Assembly: GCA_050700255.1 (NCBI GenBank)
Contig: JBOHGX010000420.1
Coordinates: forward strand, 1 to 16,756
Direction: 5' to 3'
DNA: 16,756 nucleotides
Origin: GCA-003244245 sp050700255
GTDB taxonomy: Bacteria; Actinomycetota; Actinomycetes; Mycobacteriales; Pseudonocardiaceae
Every line of letters starts with the position of its first letter. Position 1 is the stretch's first letter. A program made the position numbers and the translations under genes. Of this stretch, positions 1 to 5,938 are shown in pieces. The notes beneath the pieces were generated by a model, which was not told the DNA's origin, did no database searches, and saw nothing but the letters and a program-made list of their open reading frames with translations.

Positions 1-393
1 CGCATCAACCCGATGATCGTCGAGGGTCAGATCATGGGTGGCATGACCGAGGCCTATGCGATGGCCAACATGCAGTTCATCACCTATGACGCCGAGGGCA
101 ACTGCGTCGGCTCGAACTACATGGACTACCTACTGCCCACGGCGTGGGAAACTCCAGGCTTCGAGCTTCATGAGGTTGTCACACCGTCACCCCACCACCC
201 GATCGGTGCCAAGGGCGTTGGTGAGTGCGCAGCTGTCGGCGGCCCCGCGGCATTCGTGAACGCGGTGATGAACGCCATCGACGACACAGGGGTGCGTAAC
301 ATCGATATGCCTCTGATTCCGGATCGCGTATGGGAGGCCATGAAGTACAAGCGTGACATCTCGGGAGCACCGCCGGTCAAATCCGACGCCTAA
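1..393 (+). CDS. Molybdenum hydroxylase large subunit (CoxL/XdhA family), C-terminal part
   Basis: This is the 3' end of a gene entering from upstream; frame 1 is open from base 1 to the TAA at 391-393 (130 codons). It contains the family motif GAKGVGE, whose Glu (codon at 223-225) is the conserved active-site base next to the Mo-pterin centre in xanthine dehydrogenase/CO dehydrogenase large subunits. The tail then reads AAVGGPAAFVNAV and ends in IDMPLIPDRVWEAM. Such subunits bind molybdopterin cytosine dinucleotide and work with a FAD subunit and a 2Fe-2S subunit, which presumably lie upstream. The MPL-P-RVW ending resembles form II CoxL-like proteins more than form I CoxL, which usually has GVGES followed by different sequence. 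The diagnostic active-site loop (AYxCSFR in form I) lies outside the window, so CO as substrate is not shown. The next gene starts 21 bases downstream, which suggests one operon. Confidence 0.9.
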   Translation, partial: RINPMIVEGQIMGGMTEAYAMANMQFITYDAEGNCVGSNYMDYLLPTAWETPGFELHEVVTPSPHHPIGAKGVGECAAVGGPAAFVNAVMNAIDDTGVRNIDMPLIPDRVWEAMKYKRDISGAPPVKSDA

Positions 394-414
394 GTAGATT
401 GGATCGATGGGTCG

Positions 415-1410
415 ATGACCATGGACGGGTGGGACGTCCTCGAGCACGCCCGCGAGCTGTCGAAGCGGGGTGAGGCGTTCGCGCTGGCAACGGTTGTGTG
501 GCGGCGCGGCCCGTCCTCGGGCAAGGAGGGATGTCGGGCTGTCATCACACCGACTGGGCAGGTGTTCGGTTGGATTGGTGGCGCCTGCGCAGAACCGGTG
601 GTTGTCCGCGAGGCACGGCACATCCTCGCAGAGGGTGTGCCGCGCCTCGTGTTCCTCGGTACTCCGGACGAGCTTGAGTCGGTGGCAGTGCGGGATGGCA
701 TCAGCTACGTGCCGATGTCGTGCCAGAGCGAGGGAGCCTTGGAGATCTACATTGAGCCCGTAGAGCCCAAGCCCCACCTCGTTGTCGTCGGACGATCCCC
801 AATGGTGGAAACGCTCGTGCAGATGGCACAGGCCATTGGATGGCGGACGGTGCTTGTCGACCCCGATGGCGGCTCCGCCGAGAGCCACCCCTCGGCGGCG
901 TGCGTCGTCAGCCAGCTGGACTTCAAATTGGCAGGGGTCGATGAGCGCTCACTCGTCGTTGTAGCCACTCAAGGCCATCACGACGAGGAAGCCGTAGAGC
1001 TGGCGCTCGCGGCGGGCCCGGCCTACATCGGTCTGGTGGGTTCCCGCCCGCGGGCTAAGTCGGTGCTCGAGTACGTGGAGAGCCGAGGGTCGTCCAGGGA
1101 GGCCCTGGACCGGGTGAAGGTGCCAGCAGGCCTTGATCTAGGTAAAGTCTCTCATCGTGAGATTGCGGTCGGGGTGCTAGCTGAGCTGGTGCAACTGAGA
1201 GCGGCTGGCGAGCTGGTCAAGGGCGCGCCGGCAGAGATACCGGAGATTGAGGAAGCGATCGACCCCGTGTGCGGTATGACCGTGGAGGTCGGTTCTGCAC
1301 GCCACAAGGCAGATCACGACGGGACCACGTACTACTTCTGCTGTGCTGGATGCCGCAAAGCATTTGTGGAGAATCCCGCAGCGTTCGCTGGGTCGGGGAC
1401 AAAGCCGTGA
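415..1410 (+). CDS. XdhC/CoxF-type Mo-cofactor maturation protein with C-terminal YHS domain
   Basis: This 331-aa protein has three parts. Residues about 5-75 match the XdhC_CoxI N-terminal domain, with IGGACAEP standing for the usual GGGC(V/L)E motif. Residues about 120-265 form a Rossmann-type XdhC C-terminal domain (HLVVVGRSPM, then LVDPD and YIGLVGSR). Residues about 283-324 are a YHS domain with DPVCGM, a CCAGC cluster and FVENPAAF. XdhC proteins bind molybdenum cofactor and help sulfuration and insertion into the apo-enzyme. YHS domains are small Cys-rich modules found on metal transporters and metal-handling proteins, so a metal or sulfur delivery role is an inference. The start at 415 (ATG ACC ATG) is favoured because it opens the domain; ATG 421 is equally possible. 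It sits between the large subunit and coxG, as expected of a cox accessory gene. The fusion to a YHS domain is unusual. Confidence 0.88.
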   Translation: MTMDGWDVLEHARELSKRGEAFALATVVWRRGPSSGKEGCRAVITPTGQVFGWIGGACAEPVVVREARHILAEGVPRLVFLGTPDELESVAVRDGISYVPMSCQSEGALEIYIEPVEPKPHLVVVGRSPMVETLVQMAQAIGWRTVLVDPDGGSAESHPSAACVVSQLDFKLAGVDERSLVVVATQGHHDEEAVELALAAGPAYIGLVGSRPRAKSVLEYVESRGSSREALDRVKVPAGLDLGKVSHREIAVGVLAELVQLRAAGELVKGAPAEIPEIEEAIDPVCGMTVEVGSARHKADHDGTTYYFCCAGCRKAFVENPAAFAGSGTKP

Positions 1411-1453
1411 ATCCCAAGTTGCCGACGAGCGTGGTAAGGAGAGCGAGTAGTCG

Positions 1454-2023
1454 ATGCTGATCGAGAACGAGTTCGAGGTTGCGGCGCCGCTCGAGCAGGT
1501 GTGGAAGCACATGCAAGACGTGCCGCGGATAGCGCCCTGCATGCCCGGTGCCGAGCTGACTGATGTCGACGGCGACGTGTACAAGGGACGAGTGACAACC
1601 AAGATGGGGCCAGTGTCGATGAAATTTTCCGGCACGGCAAAGATCGTTGAGCGCGACGAGGCCAACAAGCGAATTGTGATGGACGCGTCCGGGTCCGAGG
1701 AGAAGGGCAAGGGCCAGGCGACAATGAAAGTGACATCGACGATGGTGCCGTCCGGCAGCGGGACGCGCGTCAAGGTGGCCCAGGACCTCCAGCTCTCCGG
1801 CGCAGCTGCTCAGTTCGGCAGAGGCATGATTCAGGACGTCACCAGCGTCATCATGAATAGCTTCGCCAAGTGCATCGCCGACGACATCGGACGGGCCTCC
1901 CGGGGAGAGGCAGCGACAGAGCGTAAGGCCGTTCCGGTGAAGGGCTTCAGTATTGCAATGCAGGCATGGGTTACGGCGCTTAAGCGGTTCTTTGGCCGGC
2001 TCTTCGGCGGGGGCAGCAAGTGA
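1454..2023 (+). CDS. coxG: CoxG, SRPBCC-fold CO dehydrogenase-associated protein
   Basis: The product is 189 aa and matches the CoxG family along its length. It has an N-terminal strand (MLIENEFEVAAPLEQVW), then the family signature around IAPCMPGAEL, a curved sheet through GRVTTKMGPVSMKFSG, and LQLSGAAAQFGRGMIQDV leading into the long C-terminal helix of the SRPBCC fold. The last about 25 residues (AWVTALKRFFGRLFGGG) form an amphipathic, basic and aromatic tail suited to membrane attachment. CoxG is known as a membrane-recruitment partner of aerobic CO dehydrogenase and is reported to bind menaquinone in its hydrophobic cavity so that electrons reach the respiratory chain. The same role here is inferred. 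An AAGGAGA ribosome site lies about ten bases before the ATG. The gene is followed 31 bases later by the first of six small genes. Confidence 0.92.
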   Translation: MLIENEFEVAAPLEQVWKHMQDVPRIAPCMPGAELTDVDGDVYKGRVTTKMGPVSMKFSGTAKIVERDEANKRIVMDASGSEEKGKGQATMKVTSTMVPSGSGTRVKVAQDLQLSGAAAQFGRGMIQDVTSVIMNSFAKCIADDIGRASRGEAATERKAVPVKGFSIAMQAWVTALKRFFGRLFGGGSK

Positions 2024-2054
2024 CAACGACCTTTCAGCGAAAGAGAGACCGGAC

Positions 2055-2312
2055 ATGATCTTGTGGTGGATTGGTAACCTGATCCTGCTTTTCGCCGTGT
2101 TGCCCATCGTTGCAGTGTTGATGAACCGAATCGTCACTCCAGTTGATCGAATCCGGGCGACTGTGGACGATATTCTCTACAACGGTGTAATCCTAACCGA
2201 GGAGCTCGACAACGTTCCGGCGCTGCTGGCCGAGACGGATAGCACGGTCAAGGAGGTCTCCATCGGCGCGACCCGTTATGTCAAGCGTGTTGGGGCGCTG
2301 CTGGGCGGTTAG
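2055..2312 (+). CDS. Small single-TM protein 1 of the cox-linked array
   Basis: The product is 85 aa and I do not recognise a named family. Residues about 3-24 form one hydrophobic helix (WWIGNLILLFAVLPIVAVLM). A polar helical tail follows (VDRIRATVDDILYNGVILTEELDNVPALLAETDSTVKEV) with spaced Ile/Leu/Val as in a coiled coil or helical bundle, and it ends in a basic patch (RYVKRVGALLGG). The overall plan resembles DUF948-like membrane-anchored helical proteins. The frame is open further upstream inside coxG, but the ATG at 2055 is chosen because a purine-rich AAGAGAGA ribosome site precedes it and the hydrophobic helix begins at once. It probably sits in the inner membrane with the tail in the cytoplasm, near CoxG and the Mo-enzyme; that is inference from operon position. 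Confidence 0.8.
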   Translation: MILWWIGNLILLFAVLPIVAVLMNRIVTPVDRIRATVDDILYNGVILTEELDNVPALLAETDSTVKEVSIGATRYVKRVGALLGG

Positions 2313-2354
2313 TAGCAACGTGACCAAGAAGACGATCGAGATTAGGAGGAAGCC

Positions 2355-2582
2355 ATGCCCGTAGTTGCGTGGGTCACGCTGCTGGCCATCGCGCTGATCG
2401 TAGCCGTAGTCGGTATCTCTCTGTTGAGGGTAATTTCTCAGCTCAAGCACGTTTCATGGACGCTTGGTGCGATCATCGTAGGGGTAGGCGCGATCGCTTA
2501 CCAGACGAGGACAGTTCCAGAGGTTCTGCCCTCGGTCAACGCCAACCTCGCACCCGTGAGGGCAATGGCGGAGCAGGTGTAG
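2355..2582 (+). CDS. Small membrane protein 2 of the cox-linked array
   Basis: The product is 75 aa, with a strong AGGAGGAA ribosome site just before the ATG. Residues about 3-26 form a strongly hydrophobic helix (VAWVTLLAIALIVAVVGISLL). A short charged loop (SQLKHV) follows, then a second weaker hydrophobic stretch about residues 35-49 (TLGAIIVGVGAIAYQ), so it may span the membrane twice. The tail (VPEVLPSVNANLAPVRAMAEQV) is short and helical. I do not recognise the family. It lies 42 bases after small protein 1 and 60 bases before the DUF1059-like gene, all on one strand and probably on one transcript with coxG. It differs from the other array members in having a second membrane segment and a much shorter tail. 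Confidence 0.8.
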   Translation: MPVVAWVTLLAIALIVAVVGISLLRVISQLKHVSWTLGAIIVGVGAIAYQTRTVPEVLPSVNANLAPVRAMAEQV

Positions 2583-2626
2583 TTGGCGCGATAGGCGCCC
2601 ACGTTGGGTGCCGCCGGTGCCGGAAT

Positions 2627-2634
2627 GGAAGGAG
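2627..2634 (+). promoter_or_regulatory. Ribosome binding site that fixes the DUF1059-like start
   Basis: The sequence GGAAGGAG lies eight bases before the ATG at 2643. The frame is also open from an upstream ATG at 2604, but that ATG has no such site and would add a stretch (GAAGAGMEGVFQ) not typical of the family. The start at 2643 begins directly with the MHEFNCG motif. Confidence 0.75.
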
Positions 2635-2642
2635 TTTTCCAG

Positions 2643-2825
2643 ATGCACGAGTTCAATTGTGGCCACCAGGAATGCAGCTCGCAATTCACGGCGTCCGACA
2701 AGGACTACCTGATGCGGCAGGTTGCCGAACACCTCAGGGAGGTCCACAACGTTCAAACGGCGACCCAGACGTTGCTGGGTTACCTTGAGACGACTTGTGT
2801 GACGACGACACCGGACCGTCGTTAG
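2643..2825 (+). CDS. DUF1059-like small Cys/His protein
   Basis: The product is 60 aa, soluble, and is the only member of the small-gene array without a membrane segment. It begins MHEFNCG and carries Cys6, Cys11, His30 and His35 in the arrangement C-x4-C ... H-x4-H (CGHQEC, then VAEHLREVH). This fits the DUF1059 family of small, probably metal-binding proteins of unknown function. The Cys/His set could bind zinc or another metal, or could be redox-active; none of this is shown by sequence alone. Its place between membrane-anchored array members in a Mo-hydroxylase operon suggests a part in cofactor handling or regulation, as inference. The C-terminal end (LETTCVTTTPDRR) is polar and adds one more Cys. 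Confidence 0.82.
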   Translation: MHEFNCGHQECSSQFTASDKDYLMRQVAEHLREVHNVQTATQTLLGYLETTCVTTTPDRR

Positions 2826-2874
2826 GTCTTTGTTTTGACTTCGTGACAACAGCTACCGAAGGGAGGGCCGCGGG

Positions 2875-3153
2875 ATGATGTGGCTTGCGGAACATGTGCC
2901 CGGCGAGGCGCATCTGTTTGGTTGGTACCTGGGTTTCGCGATCGCTTTCGCCGTCACCGCGGTCGTGGTGATGTTGGTGGCTCCGGTCTTGGTCCTCGCT
3001 GGCCGGATCGGCCGTCAGGCACCACAGATCAACGCGGGACTGCAGCAGTCGTACCAGAACACGCTGGCGTTGGCAGACCTGCGACAGACGATCGATCACG
3101 CTGAGGTCATCATCGGCGGGCTGGAACGCGGACGCGCTCGACTTGGAGGTTAG
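2875..3153 (+). CDS. Small single-TM protein 3 of the cox-linked array
   Basis: The product is 92 aa. After a short amphipathic N-terminus (MMWLAEHVPGEAHLFG) comes one long hydrophobic helix, about residues 16-43 (YLGFAIAFAVTAVVVMLVAP, then VLVLAG). The remaining 50 residues form a polar helical tail (INAGLQQSYQNTLALADL, then IDHAEVIIGGLERG) with regular Leu/Ile spacing. I do not recognise a named family. The AGGGAGGG stretch before the paired ATG codons at 2875 and 2878 is a good ribosome site; either ATG may be used. The next gene starts two bases after its stop codon, so translation of the two is probably coupled. The tail is helical like those of small proteins 1, 4 and 5, although I see no clear sequence identity between them. 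Confidence 0.8.
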   Translation: MMWLAEHVPGEAHLFGWYLGFAIAFAVTAVVVMLVAPVLVLAGRIGRQAPQINAGLQQSYQNTLALADLRQTIDHAEVIIGGLERGRARLGG

Positions 3154-3155
3154 GG

Positions 3156-3458
3156 ATGCCTGGATATGCACCTGAAGAGATCGCCTTCTGGTGGGTCGCG
3201 ATTCTGTTTGGCTTTGCGGTAATTGTCGTGGTTATTCTTCTGCTCGGTACTCTCGTATCAATGGTACGGGTCATCGACAGGAATGTGGTGGGAGTCCGCG
3301 ACACCCTGCGGGCCATCCCTGAAAACACGACCAACGCCTCGCTTATCCCCATCACGGCTGACAGAGTGGACGCCGTACTGGCAGAGGGCCTGCAGCATCA
3401 CCTGTTCCTGACCAGAGTTCTCACTGGTTCCGGTACGCCGACTGGTGGAAGGGGCTAG
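3156..3458 (+). CDS. Small single-TM protein 4 of the cox-linked array
   Basis: The product is 100 aa. Residues about 9-37 are one hydrophobic helix beginning IAFWWVAILFGFAVIVVVIL. The cytoplasmic-type tail (VRVIDRNVVGVRDTLRAI) continues as a helical segment through VDAVLAEGLQHHLFLTRVL and ends in a flexible Gly-rich stretch (TGSGTPTGGRG). A GGAGG ribosome site lies inside the end of the previous gene, whose stop is two bases before this ATG. The next gene also starts two bases after this stop. Genes packed this way usually make proteins needed together in a complex. No known family is recognised. The membrane helix is rich in Trp/Phe at its start, as in an interfacial anchor. Confidence 0.82.
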   Translation: MPGYAPEEIAFWWVAILFGFAVIVVVILLLGTLVSMVRVIDRNVVGVRDTLRAIPENTTNASLIPITADRVDAVLAEGLQHHLFLTRVLTGSGTPTGGRG

Positions 3459-3460
3459 AG

Positions 3461-3820
3461 ATGCTTATCGTCATGACAATAGTCGCGATCGCAACTTTGA
3501 TCGCTGTACTGGCGATTTTCCTTTTGGTCATCGGTATCATGCTCAACCGCATCGCAGACAATCTTGATGACTGCCTCGGTAGCGTGAAGACGATCGTCAA
3601 ACAGTGCGAGGTCATTATTCCTGAGGTTGAGCACATCAATCGGACGGGTGGCGTAGTGGCAGGCGCATTGCCGCTGTTGTACGGGGGTGCAGAACGTATC
3701 GCAGCCAAGCTCGCCCCTCCGGTACCTGCTCCGGTTAATGGGCATAGCAATGTCCCGGCAGCGGGGCGGCGACGTTCCCGTCTGATGGACACGGTGGGTT
3801 TCCGAGACGCTCGTCATTAG
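3461..3820 (+). CDS. Small single-TM protein 5 of the cox-linked array
   Basis: The product is 119 aa, the longest and last of the array. Residues about 3-28 are a hydrophobic helix starting at the very N-terminus (MTIVAIATLIAVLAIFLLVI). The next about 60 residues are a helical tail (IADNLDDCLGSVKTIVKQ, then VIIPEVEHINRTGGVVAGAL), and the last 30 are Pro/Ala/Arg-rich and probably disordered (APPVPAPVNG, then AAGRRRSRL). A GGAAGGGG ribosome site precedes the ATG at proper distance. It ends 38 bases before a strong hairpin that closes the + strand run. No named family is recognised. The DNLDD...SVKTIV pattern resembles helical tails of DUF948-type membrane-anchored proteins, but this is a resemblance of layout only. 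Confidence 0.8.
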   Translation: MLIVMTIVAIATLIAVLAIFLLVIGIMLNRIADNLDDCLGSVKTIVKQCEVIIPEVEHINRTGGVVAGALPLLYGGAERIAAKLAPPVPAPVNGHSNVPAAGRRRSRLMDTVGFRDARH

Positions 3821-3858
3821 ATCTGCGCGACCGGGGGGACGGGCACCGATAGGAATTT

Positions 3859-3894
3859 CAGTGGGCAGCGACCATATCTGGCCGCTGCCCACTG
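3859..3894. terminator. Bidirectional hairpin between the convergent cox runs
   Basis: A perfect 12-bp inverted repeat (CAGTGGGCAGCG at 3859-3870 and its complement at 3883-3894) encloses a 12-base loop in which CCA and TGG can pair further. It lies in the 90-base gap between two convergent genes, where a shared terminator is expected. There is no long T-run, as is common for actinobacterial terminators. Confidence 0.75.
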
Positions 3895-3910
3895 TCTGCT
3901 CTACTAGCTG

Positions 3911-4354
3911 CTACTTCTTAGGGGCGTCATCCGGGCCACGCTGGGCGAGCGGGCCGGTGAGTTCGGATTTATACGACCCGATCCAATGGTCCTGCCACGC
4001 TTTATCGTACTTTACCTCGTTGCAGTGCGGGTTGTAGACGGCGGTGAGCTCCTGCGCGATCTCTTCGCGGTGCGATCGGGCCCATCCCTGAACTTCGTAC
4101 GTACAGATATGGAGCTTCCAGCGCGAGCCAGCCCGATTTATCCAACAGTTGGCTCGCGGGTGCTTGAAGGGAAAGCCGGCTTCGGTCATGTTGTCGGCGT
4201 GGCCAACGTAGATGACCGCATAACGGTCGGGTTTCTTCTCGGGATCAGGCTTGTACATGATCGCGAAAACCGCTGGCCTCGCCGGTGGAGTCCAGCCGCC
4301 GAGAATCCGTGGGCCCTCGAATGAGTAGCCGGCGAGGGATCCGAGGCGGATCAT
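3911..4354 (-). CDS. 147-aa protein with GIY-YIG-like sequence
   Basis: I do not know this protein as a named family. Its middle resembles the GIY-YIG nuclease fold: VFAIMY (about residues 29-34) followed by YAVIYVGHADNM (45-56) recalls the paired strands ending in YIG-x-T/A-DN. The later EIAQELTAVYNPHCN (98-112) recalls the E-x-x-LI-x-x-YNPxxN end of that domain. Arg73, Arg78 and Trp79 lie between. A catalytic nuclease role is not shown; the motif is diverged and Glu98/Glu102 are only candidates for the metal-binding Glu. It is the last gene of the - strand coxD run, with a 101-base gap to the preceding 98-aa gene that may hold its own promoter. The ATG at 4354 has only a weak ribosome site. 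Its presence in a Mo-hydroxylase locus is not explained by known biology. Confidence 0.7.
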   Translation of the reverse strand: MIRLGSLAGYSFEGPRILGGWTPPARPAVFAIMYKPDPEKKPDRYAVIYVGHADNMTEAGFPFKHPRANCWINRAGSRWKLHICTYEVQGWARSHREEIAQELTAVYNPHCNEVKYDKAWQDHWIGSYKSELTGPLAQRGPDDAPKK

Positions 4355-4418
4355 GTCCCGACCTGTATGTTCATAAGGCGTCCTAGTGGTGTGTCAGAAG
4401 GTCTCAGTGCCAGCAGTC

Positions 4419-4424
4419 AGTATA
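4419..4424 (-). promoter_or_regulatory. Possible -10 box (TATACT) for the 147-aa gene
   Basis: Reading the - strand, TATACT lies about 65 bases before the ATG at 4354 in the gap between two co-directional genes. It is a near-ideal sigma-A -10 box in GC-rich DNA. No good -35 hexamer lies 16-18 bases upstream, which is common in mycobacteria. Confidence 0.35.
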
Positions 4425-4455
4425 AGATAGTCGGGGCGCGCGTTCGCTTCCCGGC

Positions 4456-4752
4456 TCAGGCTTCCACGTCGATGTCTGCGTCTTCATCCTCACTGGTCGC
4501 CTCGACTCGCACGATGGGGTACACGGGCAGGCCAGCCTTCTGCACTGCGTCGGCGAACCGCTCCTTGCCTTTCTTGATCGCGTCTTCGCGGGAGTCTGCG
4601 AACACGACAACCTGTGCACCATATCGGTTGGTGCCGATACCGGTCGCGATGCCGTCGCACGTGGCGACGGCATCGGCCAACTCGACGACTTCCTCACGCT
4701 TCATGATGCGGTCGCCCTCGGCCTCGATTCCGACGCTCCATCTGATCAACAT
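4456..4752 (-). CDS. 98-aa alpha/beta protein of the coxDE run
   Basis: The product is 98 aa. It reads as a small beta-alpha-beta-beta-alpha-beta protein, possibly ferredoxin-like: a strand (IRWSVGIEAEG), a helix (REEVVELADAVATC), two strands (GIATGIGTNRYGAQVVVFA), a helix (REDAIKKGKERFADAVQKAG) and a final strand (YPIVRVEA). A very acidic tail (TSEDEDADIDVEA) follows. Similar small proteins occur as uncharacterised genes in actinobacteria; I cannot assign a function. The frame is open back into coxE, but the ATG at 4752 is chosen because GGGAGG lies eight bases upstream, immediately after or overlapping the coxE stop. Fourteen bases separate the two genes, so it is probably co-expressed with coxE. 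It may act as a small partner of the CoxD/CoxE machinery, by context only. Confidence 0.78.
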   Translation of the reverse strand: MLIRWSVGIEAEGDRIMKREEVVELADAVATCDGIATGIGTNRYGAQVVVFADSREDAIKKGKERFADAVQKAGLPVYPIVRVEATSEDEDADIDVEA

Positions 4753-4760
4753 CGATTCGA

Positions 4761-4766
4761 CCTCCC
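4761..4766 (-). promoter_or_regulatory. Ribosome binding site deciding the 98-aa start
   Basis: On the - strand GGGAGG lies eight bases before the ATG at 4752 and touches the coxE TAG stop. It supports the start at 4752 over the in-frame upstream start at 4803 inside coxE. Confidence 0.75.
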
Positions 4767-5911
4767 TAGCCGAGTTTCGGTAGCAGTGTGGCGAGATCCT
4801 CAAGGCTACTCAGGTCGTGGCCGGACAGGAGCACGTCAATGTACGGCTCTGCAGCCATCATGCCGACCGTCTGAGGCTGGTAGTCGGCGTTGCTGCCCTT
4901 GTGCGGGTTCATCCACACAATGTTGTGGCACAGCCGCGAGAGCCGATCCATAGCGTCGGAGAGAAGTTCGGGATCCCCCCGGTCAAGGCCATCGGAACAG
5001 ATCACGACGACTCCGCCGCGGCACAGGCCCCTGCGGGCCCAAGTGCGGACGAACTTGTCGAGAGAGTCGCCGATCCGCGTTCCGCCTTCCCAGTCGACGA
5101 CAAGCTTGGCAGCACGCTCCAGTGCCTCGTCCGGCTTGCGGGTCTGAAGTGTCTTCGTCACGCAGCTCAGGCGGGTGCCGAAGCAGAACACCTCAACCCG
5201 CTGCGCGGTGCGCTGAGCGGCACCGCGCTTGGCCGAGTAGGCGAACTGCAATAAAGCTCTCGAGTAGTCCGACATCGACCCGGACACATCGAGGATGAGG
5301 ATCAGCGGACGCAGCCGCATCCGGCGCCGGCGCCAGTACAGCTCGACCATCTCGCCGTTCGTGCGCATCGAATTCCGGATTGTCCGGCGCATGTCCGGCC
5401 TTCGCCCGTCTTTCGCCGTCGTCGTCCGACGGGTGCGACGTTTGGGGGGGGTCAGTTTGATCCGCTTCATGATGCGTCGGATCGAGTCCAGCTCTTCTTT
5501 GGTGCACTCGCCGAAGGATCGGTGCTTGAGGGTCTCGACGTTCGACGCCATCAGCCCGAGGATGGTTTCCTCATCCTGCTCCTTGCCCGAAGGCTCCGTG
5601 GAGGGGATCTCGAACGGCGCCTCTTCTTCAGCGGCGGCCTGCGCCTTGACCTTCAGCATCTGTTGGACCGGGCTGTGGGACGCAAGGAAGAAAGCCCTGA
5701 ACACCTCGTCGTAGACGACTATATCCTCGCGACGCATGACGAGGGTGGTGCGTCCGGCCCAATACAGGTCGACGAGATCGGTCGGATCCAGCGGTGCCAT
5801 TGCCTCGCAGAAGGTCAAGATGTCACCCGAGCCGACGGCTAAACCCTTTGCGCGCAGCGCACGGCCGAAGTCGACGAGCACCGAGACGAATCCATTGTCG
5901 TTACGCGACAT
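4766..5911 (-). CDS. coxE: CoxE, VWA-domain (MIDAS) protein
   Basis: The product is 381 aa, usual for the CoxE family. Residues 1-95 are an N-terminal helical domain (LVDFGRALRAKGLAVGSGD, then DLYWAGRTTLV). Residues 96-200 are acidic and then very basic (KRRTRRTTTAKDGRRPDMRR). From about 200 a von Willebrand A domain follows with a complete MIDAS: Asp208-x-Ser210-x-Ser212 (DVSGSMS), Thr278 in GGTRIG and Asp307 in CSDGLDRGD. CoxE works with the AAA+ ATPase CoxD; in the well-studied Oligotropha (Afipia) system these proteins act in building the sulfur- and copper-containing active site of CO dehydrogenase. The gene follows coxD after 27 bases with no clear ribosome site, so translation may depend on coupling. 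An 8-base C homopolymer inside the codons for Thr154-Pro-Pro (5444-5451, seen as G on the + strand) is a possible slippage site. Confidence 0.92.
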   Translation of the reverse strand: MSRNDNGFVSVLVDFGRALRAKGLAVGSGDILTFCEAMAPLDPTDLVDLYWAGRTTLVMRREDIVVYDEVFRAFFLASHSPVQQMLKVKAQAAAEEEAPFEIPSTEPSGKEQDEETILGLMASNVETLKHRSFGECTKEELDSIRRIMKRIKLTPPKRRTRRTTTAKDGRRPDMRRTIRNSMRTNGEMVELYWRRRRMRLRPLILILDVSGSMSDYSRALLQFAYSAKRGAAQRTAQRVEVFCFGTRLSCVTKTLQTRKPDEALERAAKLVVDWEGGTRIGDSLDKFVRTWARRGLCRGGVVVICSDGLDRGDPELLSDAMDRLSRLCHNIVWMNPHKGSNADYQPQTVGMMAAEPYIDVLLSGHDLSSLEDLATLLPKLG

Positions 5912-5938
5912 CGCTGTCAGACGGATCCGTGAGGCGTG

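Noticed and set aside
187..888. Long - strand frame across the large subunit and XdhC genes
   Set aside because: It is a shadow: the + strand frames show clear family motifs on both sides, and the - strand product has no family resemblance.
2604..2642. Upstream start for the DUF1059-like gene
   Set aside because: The ribosome site GGAAGGAG lies between this ATG and the one at 2643, and the family starts with the MxxFxCG motif.
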